Below, in pieces: positions 1 through 6,132 of a stretch of 10,146 nt of DNA. The notes beneath the pieces were generated by a model. That model had not been told where the DNA came from, ran no database searches, and saw only the letters and a program-made list of their open reading frames with translations. The DNA is from an uncultured Clostridia bacterium (lineage in GTDB: Bacteria; Bacillota; Clostridia; Oscillospirales; Acutalibacteraceae): the NCBI GenBank assembly GCA_945224895.1, contig CALYNW010000015.1, positions 1-10,146 of the forward strand. The letters run 5' to 3'. The stretch's first letter is position 1, and each line of letters begins with the position of its first letter. The position numbers were made by a program, and so were the translations under genes.

Positions 1-348
1 AGAGATAAAAATGTTTATATTGCAAATATGGTCAAGTGCCGTCCCCCTCAAAACAGGGACCCAAAGCCTGAGGAGCAGGATATGTGTATTAAGTGGCTGA
101 GGGAGCAGTTTAAAATTATTCAGCCGAAGATTGTTGTCTGCGTTGGCAGAATATCGGCGCAAAGGCTTATTGATAAGGATTTTAAGGTAACGAAACAGCA
201 TGGTGAATTTATTGACAAAAACGGTACTCTTTTTATGGGAACGTATCACCCTGCGGCTATACTCAGAAATCCTAATAATAAGGAGCTTGCCTTTGGCGAT
301 TGGCTCAAGGTTAGAGAAAAGATTGAGGAATTAGGATTAGAGATTTGA
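1..348 (+). CDS. Uracil-DNA glycosylase, family 4 type (4Fe-4S), C-terminal part
   Basis: The enzyme removes uracil from DNA at the first step of base excision repair, in the cytoplasm. The reading frame is open to the left edge, so the true start and N-terminal half (first cysteine pair and motif 1) lie outside the window; the ATG at 28 is internal. Visible are VYIANMVKCRPP near the left edge, followed by a second cysteine 16 residues after the first (codons at 37 and 85). These match the third and fourth ligands of the iron-sulfur cluster known in family 4 enzymes. The C-terminal motif GTYHPAAILRNP follows, with its His codon at 247; in this superfamily the HP motif inserts into DNA at the lesion. 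The gene ends at TGA 346-348 and a terminator follows within 10 bases, so it closes its own transcript. Family 5 is a less likely alternative because the spacing and motif wording fit family 4. Confidence 0.93.
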   Translation, partial: RDKNVYIANMVKCRPPQNRDPKPEEQDMCIKWLREQFKIIQPKIVVCVGRISAQRLIDKDFKVTKQHGEFIDKNGTLFMGTYHPAAILRNPNNKELAFGDWLKVREKIEELGLEI

Positions 349-354
349 CGGATT

Positions 355-389
355 ATCCACCTATAAATTATTTTAGGTGGATTTTCTTT
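355..389 (+). terminator. Intrinsic terminator after the uracil-DNA glycosylase gene
   Basis: A perfect 9-bp stem (ATCCACCTA at 355-363 with TAGGTGGAT at 374-382) closes a 10-base loop and runs into TTTTCTTT. It starts 7 bases after the stop codon of the glycosylase gene and separates it from the two-component operon. Confidence 0.85.
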
Positions 390-409
390 ACCGCTTCTTT
401 ACTTTTTCT

Positions 410-440
410 TTGATGTGTTTTTGAAATCCTGTGCTTTAAT
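410..440 (+). promoter_or_regulatory. Possible promoter of the two-component operon (extended -10 type)
   Basis: TTGATG at 410-415 could serve as a -35 box. TTTAAT at 435-440 is preceded by TG one base upstream (TGC-TTTAAT) and could be an extended -10 box. The spacer of 19 bases is long, so the extended -10 would have to carry the site. The position, between the upstream terminator and the response regulator start at 485, is right for a promoter; the match itself is weak. Confidence 0.3.
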
Positions 441-484
441 ATGTACAAAGGGTAATGAAGATTTTAGATTTACGGAGAGAAATT

Positions 485-1174
485 ATGTACAATGTGCTTG
501 TGTGTGATGACGACGAGGCTATCCTTGAGTCACTGAGAATTTATCTTGACAATGAGGGCTATAATGTTCTGACTGCGTCAGACGGATTTGAGGCTTTGAA
601 AAAGGTTAAAGAGAATGAAATCCACTGTGTTGTCCTTGACATTATGATGCCTAATCTTGACGGACTTAAAACCACGCTTAAAATCAGAGAAAGCTATAAT
701 TTCCCCATTATTCTTTTATCTGCCAAAAGCGAGGATACCGACAAGATAACAGGGCTTGGCTTCGGTGCGGATGATTATGTGACAAAGCCCTTTAATCCGC
801 TGGAGCTTGTGGCAAGGGTAAAATCTCAAATCAGACGTTATGTTATGCTCGGCAGTATAACTATAACAAAAAGTCAGCTTGTAACAGGCGGTATCATTCT
901 CGACACCGACACAAAGGCTGTTACAGTTGACGGTGATGAGGTTAAGCTGACTCCCATTGAATATAAGATACTTGAGTATCTAATGAAAAATATGGGTAAG
1001 GTTTTGTCCTCCTCACAGATTTATGAGGCTGTTTGGAACGAGCCGTCATACACAAGTGAAAAGACAGTAACCGTACATATAAGAAATATCCGTGAAAAAA
1101 TCGAAATAAATCCTAAGGACCCCAAATATATTAAGGTGGTGTATGGACTTGGCTACAAATGCGAAAAACTTTAA
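485..1174 (+). CDS. Response regulator, OmpR/PhoB class
   Basis: A DNA-binding transcription regulator of 229 residues, switched by phosphorylation from the kinase encoded next to it. Receiver domain at about 1-118: acidic pocket D8/D9, phosphoacceptor D52 in VVLDIMMPNLDG, switch residues S79 and Y98, and conserved K101 in the KPF motif. A winged-helix domain at about 130-229 contains LTPIEYKILEYL and the recognition region TVTVHIRNIREKI, ending in GLGYKCEKL. All key receiver residues are intact, so it should be functional. The start at 485 is chosen because GGAGAG lies at 474-479 with good spacing and because receivers begin just before such a first strand (MYNVLVCDDD); an in-frame ATG at 455 has a purine run only two bases away and would add ten unneeded residues. 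Its end overlaps the kinase start. Target genes are unknown. Confidence 0.95.
   Translation: MYNVLVCDDDEAILESLRIYLDNEGYNVLTASDGFEALKKVKENEIHCVVLDIMMPNLDGLKTTLKIRESYNFPIILLSAKSEDTDKITGLGFGADDYVTKPFNPLELVARVKSQIRRYVMLGSITITKSQLVTGGIILDTDTKAVTVDGDEVKLTPIEYKILEYLMKNMGKVLSSSQIYEAVWNEPSYTSEKTVTVHIRNIREKIEINPKDPKYIKVVYGLGYKCEKL
1133..1139 (+). promoter_or_regulatory. Ribosome binding site of the histidine kinase, inside the regulator gene
   Basis: AAGGTGG differs from the ideal AAGGAGG by one base and lies just before the kinase ATG at 1143, inside the last codons of the response regulator. It supports the 1143 start despite the 32-bp gene overlap, and suggests that translation of the two genes is coupled. 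Confidence 0.55.
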
Positions 1175-3533
1175 GTACAGTACGTTTAATAAAATTCTCT
1201 GCGTCATAATCTGCCTAGCAACCTTTGCAGGCTCGGCAAGGCTCATTTCAGGTATGTTCTTTTCCGTGATGTATCAGGAAAAGCCTATAGTTGAGGCAGA
1301 AAAAATTGAAAATCCCTGGACTGCAACTGTTGATTTCAGAAATCTTCTTAACAACGATTTAAGCAAGATTTATGATAGCACTATACGAGATGCTGAATAT
1401 GGAAGATATAAGAACTTAATTGCAGAAAAAAAGGACAAGGCTGTTCAAAAAGCAATTGAATACAAGAACAATGAGATTGAAAGGCGTATTAAAAATGACG
1501 AATACTATGATGATGGGGATGCCTTTTATTTAGGTGATTATCAATGCGACATAGATTTGATGTGCTTGTACCTTCAGGTTTATAGTGACGATAATGAAGC
1601 CTCCCTGTCACAAAGATATGATAAAGAAGCAGAGGCACGACTTAATGAAATGTTTGAGTGGGGATTATATTCACCAAGGCAATCAATTTCTGCCGACTTA
1701 AACTACATAGCCTATCTTAACGGTAAGGTGGCTTGCTCCTCTCTTACAAGCTCAAGCTCGGCTGAATTTAATAAAAATGATGTAAAGAACAATAATGATT
1801 ATTACATTGCAATAGAGGATTCCAAGCTTGTAGAATGCAAGGGTATAGAAAAGGAAATTGCCCAAACAGTATGTAACCAGTGTGTTCATAATTCACGCTA
1901 CAAGGATGTTGACATATACTTATATTTTGACAATGATGATTTAAGAAGCGGTATATTATCGTATATCAGTCTTGATGAAAGCAAAATTTACGGCTATTCA
2001 CAGCTTAAGGATTTTGACTCCTTTGCTCATACTTATGATTCAGCAAAGGCAATCATTATCCCTATTGCAATAGCACTTCTTGTAATTAGCTTTATCTGTG
2101 GCTTTTACTATTTCAAAATCAGCGGTAAAAAGGATAAGGATGATTTTGCAAGGCTGAGATTTACAGACTATCTGCCCTTTGAATTACAGCTTCTTGCAGG
2201 CTTTGGCATAGGCTTCGGTATGATAATGCTTTATGTATTGATTTATGAGCGTTTTACATTTAATGCCTTTTCCCTGCTGATAGTCTGGGCAATGACAATA
2301 GTTGCCATAGTTATTCAAGCTGCACTGTTTTGTATATGCTCGGCAAATGCAAGATTTGCAAACAGCGATAAAAAGTTTTACAAGCATTGTATTTTGTATT
2401 GGCTTTTCTTTGGATTATGGAAGGCTATTGTATTCATATTCAGGCTTGATAAGAAAATATTTAAAAGGCTTAAGGCAAGTACAAGGCGTACGTTTAAAGC
2501 CTTTACATACAAGCCCGGTAATTTTAAGAAAAATGTAATTGCCTTGACAATAATTTATGCAGTAGCAAATTTGATTGTATTTGCAGGAATTGTTTTGCTT
2601 TTCATAATATTTGTTGATACAATAGGTATTGTTTTACCGTTTATGCTTGCTGTTGGAGATTTGGCAGGTAATATCCTTATTCTTCGCAGGATTCTTGAGT
2701 ATGTTAAAAATCTCGATATGATTATTACTGCAAGCTCACTTCATCAGGATGTTACCGTTGCACTTGATACACTGCCCGAGTCCTTAAGGATTCTTGCAGA
2801 AAGTATGAAATATACCAACGCAGAATTGCAGCAGGCTATTAACAAGGCTGTTAAGGACGAAAGGCTACGCACAGAGCTTATAACTAATGTTTCCCACGAT
2901 TTAAAAACTCCGCTTACATCAATTATTACGTATGTTGACCTGCTTTCAAAGTGTGATATCAATGACGAAAAGGCTAAGGAATATATTGCCGTTCTTGATG
3001 ATAAGGGCGCAAAGTTGAAAAGGCTTATTGACGATTTAATTGAGGCGTCAAAGGTAACCTCGGGTAACATTACGGTTAATGCGTCGCCGATGAATTTGTC
3101 AGAGCTTTGCCTACAGGCAACAGTTGACGCTCAGCCTGACTTTGAAAAGGTCGGACTTGACCTTATCGTTAAGCAGGGCGAAACACCGTCAACCGTATTT
3201 GCCGACGGTGCAAAAACCTTTAGGATTATTGAAAATCTACTTTCAAATGCAAAGAAATACAGTGCTAAAGGCTCCCGTGTATACGTCAGCGTTTATGATG
3301 AGGGGGATATGGGAATATTTGAAATAAAGAATATTTCGGCTCAGCCTCTTGACATTTCTGCTAATGAGCTGACGGAACGCTTTGTCCGTGGTGACAAGTC
3401 AAGAAATCAGGACGGCAACGGCTTGGGACTTTCAATAGCAAAGGAGCTTTGCCGAGTACAAAACGGAAATCTTGAAATCACCATAGACGGCGACCTGTTT
3501 AAGGTAAGGGTTAAGCTGCCGAAAAACGCTTAA
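1143..3533 (+). CDS. Membrane sensor histidine kinase, multi-pass
   Basis: The 796-residue kinase should sense an outside signal and phosphorylate the adjacent regulator. Order along the protein: membrane helix at about 17-40; hydrophilic extracytoplasmic region at about 41-300 that I do not recognise; helix at about 303-325; then more hydrophobic segments at about 350-369, 375-400, 412-434 and two within 465-515; a helical linker; HisKA with phosphoacceptor H585 in NVSHDLKTPL; ATPase domain with N-box N702 (ENLLSNAKKYS), the ELTERFVRGD stretch, and G2 box with G758, G760, G762 (GNGLGLSIAKEL). The usual G1 box DxGxGI is absent: the aligned place reads EIKNISAQPLDI. To my knowledge this wording recurs in Clostridia kinases of this group, so it is probably not a defect. 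I see no HAMP domain. The start is fixed by the ribosome site at 1133-1139; the next Met would remove the first membrane helix. Signal unknown. Confidence 0.93.
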   Translation: MDLATNAKNFKYSTFNKILCVIICLATFAGSARLISGMFFSVMYQEKPIVEAEKIENPWTATVDFRNLLNNDLSKIYDSTIRDAEYGRYKNLIAEKKDKAVQKAIEYKNNEIERRIKNDEYYDDGDAFYLGDYQCDIDLMCLYLQVYSDDNEASLSQRYDKEAEARLNEMFEWGLYSPRQSISADLNYIAYLNGKVACSSLTSSSSAEFNKNDVKNNNDYYIAIEDSKLVECKGIEKEIAQTVCNQCVHNSRYKDVDIYLYFDNDDLRSGILSYISLDESKIYGYSQLKDFDSFAHTYDSAKAIIIPIAIALLVISFICGFYYFKISGKKDKDDFARLRFTDYLPFELQLLAGFGIGFGMIMLYVLIYERFTFNAFSLLIVWAMTIVAIVIQAALFCICSANARFANSDKKFYKHCILYWLFFGLWKAIVFIFRLDKKIFKRLKASTRRTFKAFTYKPGNFKKNVIALTIIYAVANLIVFAGIVLLFIIFVDTIGIVLPFMLAVGDLAGNILILRRILEYVKNLDMIITASSLHQDVTVALDTLPESLRILAESMKYTNAELQQAINKAVKDERLRTELITNVSHDLKTPLTSIITYVDLLSKCDINDEKAKEYIAVLDDKGAKLKRLIDDLIEASKVTSGNITVNASPMNLSELCLQATVDAQPDFEKVGLDLIVKQGETPSTVFADGAKTFRIIENLLSNAKKYSAKGSRVYVSVYDEGDMGIFEIKNISAQPLDISANELTERFVRGDKSRNQDGNGLGLSIAKELCRVQNGNLEITIDGDLFKVRVKLPKNA

Positions 3534-3540
3534 TCTTATA

Positions 3541-3581
3541 AAATTATTATTTGGCAGGCTGAGCCTGCCAAATAATAATTT
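3541..3581 (+). terminator. Perfect 41-bp palindrome closing the two-component operon
   Basis: Two perfectly complementary 20-base arms (3541-3560 and 3562-3581) flank a single central G; the practical hairpin is GGCAGGC-TGA-GCCTGCC with AT-rich lower arms. It starts 8 bases after the kinase stop codon. No long T-run follows, but the AT-rich outer arms give weak U-A pairs at the base, so termination is the most likely role. The symmetry would let it act in both directions. Confidence 0.7.
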
Positions 3582-3605
3582 CTATTACAAAATCTTTACT
3601 GCCAT

Positions 3606-3635
3606 TTAACATTACACATCATCCAATCTTAATAT
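3606..3635 (+). promoter_or_regulatory. Possible promoter of the small peptide gene
   Basis: TTAACA at 3606-3611, an 18-base spacer, and TAATAT at 3630-3635 resemble a weak sigma-A type promoter. A second -10-like hexamer, TATGAT, lies at 3639-3644. The placement, after the palindrome at 3541-3581 and before the peptide gene start at 3679, fits a separate transcript. The match is only suggestive in AT-rich DNA. Confidence 0.3.
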
Positions 3636-3678
3636 ACCTATGATAGCATATAGGCAAATAAAGAAAGGTGATATTACT

Positions 3679-3828
3679 ATGAAAGAAAAAGTAAAGAATA
3701 TATCGGTAATGGCGCTTGCAATAATCCTTGTATGCTCATTTTTGGCAGTATCGGGCTATGCCTGCATCACATCTGCACAGGACGAAGAATTGCAAAATTC
3801 AATAAAATATTCCTCCTTTGCAGAATAA
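3679..3828 (+). CDS. Small secreted or membrane peptide, 49 residues, unknown function
   Basis: I do not recognise this gene. The protein has a basic N-terminus (three Lys in the first six residues), a hydrophobic core at about 8-28 (VMALAIILVCSFLAVSGYA), and a short acidic to polar tail. It reads as a signal peptide with possible cuts after A28 or A33, releasing about 21 or 16 residues, or as a single membrane helix. C29 follows GYA, which is a poor lipobox, so a lipoprotein is less likely. The start at 3679 is chosen because AAAGGTGA lies at 3664-3671 with 7 bases spacing; an in-frame ATG at 3640 has no ribosome site. The gene stands alone between a palindrome and a good terminator, which supports it being a real transcription unit. 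A remnant of a longer surface-protein gene cannot be excluded. Confidence 0.6.
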   Translation: MKEKVKNISVMALAIILVCSFLAVSGYACITSAQDEELQNSIKYSSFAE

Positions 3829-3853
3829 TACACCTGAAGCACAATAATATTCT

Positions 3854-3904
3854 GAACGTACTTTACTGTCAGATGACAGCAAGGCTTCGTTCTTTTTTCT
3901 TTTA
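3854..3904 (+). terminator. Intrinsic terminator after the small peptide gene
   Basis: A long hairpin forms from GAACG (3854-3858) with CGTTC (3888-3892), CTTT with AAGG (one G-U pair), and CTGTC with GACAG around the loop AGAT. Six T followed by CTTTT come right after it (3893-3904). It ends a + strand transcript, which the peptide gene at 3679-3828 would supply. Confidence 0.8.
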
Positions 3905-3918
3905 TTTCATTTCAGAAT

Positions 3919-3957
3919 AAAAGCTGTCCGCATCATATGATACGGACAGCTTTTTTT
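3919..3957. terminator. Bidirectional terminator between the convergent units
   Basis: Twelve-base arms (AAAAGCTGTCCG at 3919-3930, CGGACAGCTTTT at 3943-3954) pair perfectly around a small inner palindrome ATCATATGAT. On the + strand seven T follow; on the - strand the tail is shorter (TTTTATT). It lies two bases past the stop codon of the leucine-rich repeat gene, so its main job is probably to end the leftward surface operon, with back-up for rightward transcripts. Confidence 0.8.
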
Positions 3958-3959
3958 AA

Positions 3960-5291
3960 TTAAAACATTTTGGAAAGCTTCGAATAATCCTTGGCATTAA
4001 TATAACCGTCACCTGTTACATCAACGACTGAATCATAATTACTGTCGCCTGCTTTAGCATTAATCAATGTCTTAAAGCTTACTGTGTAGCCGTTTTCGCA
4101 TACGCTACAGGAAACAGTCACCATATCTCCGTCAAAGGCAGTTATCGCATAGGTGTGGCTATCCCTCCATACGGGATATACGCTCATATCCGCCGTTACA
4201 TTTTCAAGGCTTTCGCTCCAACGGTCAAGTGCCTTACACTGAGGTAATTCCGTAAGCTCCGGAGCTGTCGCCGTTCCTCCGGAGGAAACAAGGCTCTTGC
4301 CTACCCTTTCGGATAAACTATCGGAGGTATAGAAATCAACCTGATAAAAATCTCTTGTCACATCAATATGGACACCCATATTTTCACTTGTTTCAAGAAG
4401 CGGATAGCAGGTATAATCAATTCCGTTTGCTATTTCAGAAACATCATAAGCAGTAAATTTACTGTAATCAAAGCCCGAGCCGTCGCCGTAGACGTCAAGA
4501 GAACAGGATACAAAATTATCTGCGTTAAGACCGCTGTTAGGAAAATTAACAACAATAGCGTTATCCTGAATTGTTGCAGGAAGGGTTATATTCTGCTCAC
4601 CTATCATATAATCCGTAACTTCACCAAGCAGAGTATTTTTACTCAAATCAAGGGATGTCAGCATATTCTGTGAACAGTTAAGAATTGTCAAATTAGTGTT
4701 TTTAGTCAAATCAAGCGACTTGATTTTATTCTGGTCACATCTGAAATCCTCAAGGTTTGTCAACTGTGTAACATCAATTTCGGAAAGATTGTTTGCATAG
4801 CAATGAAGCATTGTGAGCTTAACATTTCCCGAAAATGACACACTCGACAAATTGTTGTCAGAACAGTTAAGAAGCTCCAGCATCGGATTAAACTGAAGTG
4901 AAAGCTCAGTCAACTTATTGCCCTGACAGGAAAGAGATGTCAGCTTGAGTAAAACCATAACATCAAGCTTTTCAAGTCCGATACCGCCGCAACGCAGGAT
5001 TTGAAGATTGGGGAAATTTTCAATTCCCTTCAAATCCTTAATTGACTCGGTTTCCTCATCAATCATACCCGTAACCGACATATATGTTACATTTCTTTCG
5101 TCGGCACTGAGATATCCGTCACCGTTGTCATCGTAATTTTCGGAAATGACACGACGGAAGGTGGCATCCGGAAAATTAGTCTCATTAATTGCAACCAAAT
5201 CATCGGCATATGCCACAATTCCTGTCAATGCGCCTGCACCGAGCACAAGAGCAAGGAGAATTGATAAAAGCTTTTTTGAAAATCTTTTCAT
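3960..5291 (-). CDS. Secreted leucine-rich repeat protein with EF-hand and dockerin-like end
   Basis: A 443-residue exported protein, probably for binding at the cell surface; ligand unknown. Signal peptide at 1-29 (KRFSKK, hydrophobic core, cut after AYA). A canonical EF-hand loop at 54-65 (D54, N56, D58, G59, L61, E65) follows the FPDATFRRVI stretch typical of Firmicutes LRR proteins. Six leucine-rich repeats span about 95-222, with cysteines at 101, 122, 143, 164, 185 and 206, exactly 21 apart (LxxLxCxxNxLxxLDL pattern). Then come an unassigned region, a B-repeat-like domain at about 316-375 (YQVDFYTSD to YPVW), a small CxxC segment at 395-398, and one dockerin-like calcium loop at 424-435 (D424, D428, G429, N432, D435) with a short helix to the end. 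A classical type I dockerin has two such loops; here only one is clear, so cohesin binding is uncertain. It follows the giant Ig-like gene by 13 bases. Confidence 0.88.
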   Translation of the reverse strand: MKRFSKKLLSILLALVLGAGALTGIVAYADDLVAINETNFPDATFRRVISENYDDNGDGYLSADERNVTYMSVTGMIDEETESIKDLKGIENFPNLQILRCGGIGLEKLDVMVLLKLTSLSCQGNKLTELSLQFNPMLELLNCSDNNLSSVSFSGNVKLTMLHCYANNLSEIDVTQLTNLEDFRCDQNKIKSLDLTKNTNLTILNCSQNMLTSLDLSKNTLLGEVTDYMIGEQNITLPATIQDNAIVVNFPNSGLNADNFVSCSLDVYGDGSGFDYSKFTAYDVSEIANGIDYTCYPLLETSENMGVHIDVTRDFYQVDFYTSDSLSERVGKSLVSSGGTATAPELTELPQCKALDRWSESLENVTADMSVYPVWRDSHTYAITAFDGDMVTVSCSVCENGYTVSFKTLINAKAGDSNYDSVVDVTGDGYINAKDYSKLSKMF

Positions 5292-5299
5292 TTTTCGTT

Positions 5300-5307
5300 C
5301 CTCCTTA
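5300..5307 (-). promoter_or_regulatory. Ribosome binding site of the LRR gene, containing the upstream stop codon
   Basis: On the - strand TAAGGAGG holds both the TAA stop of the giant gene (5307-5305) and a perfect AAGGAGG, 8 bases before the ATG at 5291. Ribosomes ending on the first gene are thus placed directly on the start site of the second, which points to coupled translation and joint expression. Confidence 0.85.
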
Positions 5308-6132
5308 TGCCCTTGTAATGGTCAGATTAACAGAAGAAGAAACTGTTGTTCCGTCTGTATTTGTTACGGTACAGGTTATAGTTGTTTCATTGGTTGAACG
5401 AATCTTTCCGGCTGTTGTAAGCGAAATTACACCATTGCTGTTAATATTTACATATGATGTTGCAGATGATGTGTATCTTACAGACTTAACCGAATTAGCA
5501 TTCGACGGTGTAGGAACATATCCCATTGTCAGATTAAGGTTACTGTTGCTTCCGCCGCAGGAATATGTAAATGCCGTGCCGTTAATAACCGTATTATTTG
5601 CTGTAAGAGATATTGCAGTTACAGGAACAAACTCATTAATTACAGACAAGGTATAGCTCTTAGTTGTAACTCTGTCGTAGTCATCGGTTACACTTACCTT
5701 AACTGTAAGACTGCCTGTGTCAGCTGTCTTTGTTATGATAAGACTGCTTCCCACTGCCTCAGCGTCAACTCCGTTCTTATTTGTTGCACCGATTTGTACT
5801 GACTTATACATTGCACCGTCGTTGAGTACAACATCAAGAACTGCAGTACCTGTCTCTTTATTAGCCTGAACATATCCGTTATTTTCAATGACGCTTTCTC
5901 CCTGCATAAGGGTAATTTCAGGAGCGACAAAGTCGTGACCGTCAAGATTTGACATTGCTTCAGTCAAGATTGTGCAGGCGGAGTCAATCTCGTCCTGAGT
6001 TGCATAAACATTATTATAAACCGTTACAGCGTCATCATATGCCGTTTTAAATGCCATACCGTAGTCATAAGCATAATCGGTATATGTAATAGTTGAAGCA
6101 GTATCTATTGCGGCTTTCAAGGCAGTTGTATC
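5305..6132 (-). repeat. Surface-protein unit 5, type b, with C-terminal cap (275 residues plus stop)
   Basis: Starts at DTTAL; the FIVAR-like segment has YDYGMAFKTAYDDA and then GHDF, as in unit 3. A b-type Ig domain follows (MYKSVQIGA, LTVKVSVTDDYDRVTT). The place where other units have Big2 holds instead an a-type-like Ig domain (SVRYTSSATSYVNI, TITCTVTNTDG) that ends the protein, so this last domain appears to be a terminal cap. Confidence 0.8.

Noticed and set aside
28..348. Glycosylase starting at ATG 28
   Set aside because: The nine codons upstream to the edge are in frame and match the family (VYIAN); the gene is cut by the window edge.
455..484. ATG at 455 as the start of the response regulator
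   Set aside because: The AAGGG before it ends only two bases from the ATG, and the extra ten residues precede the normal receiver start; the ATG at 485 has a well-spaced GGAGAG.
2744..3070. A 108-residue - strand frame inside the kinase gene
   Set aside because: It lies opposite the HisKA region, which is clearly coding on the + strand, and its protein has no recognisable feature.
3679..3765. Lipoprotein signal in the small peptide
   Set aside because: The cysteine at residue 29 follows GYA; the -3 position lacks the Leu/Val/Ile expected of a lipobox.
3823..3851. A frameshift extending the small peptide (QNNTPEAQ in the next frame)
   Set aside because: The shifted frame adds only a few residues before another stop, and a terminator begins at 3854, so there is no sign of a lost longer gene.
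5189..5656. A 155-residue open frame on the + strand opposite the two surface genes
   Set aside because: It lies antisense across the junction of two well-supported genes, has no ribosome site and reads as a shadow of their codons.
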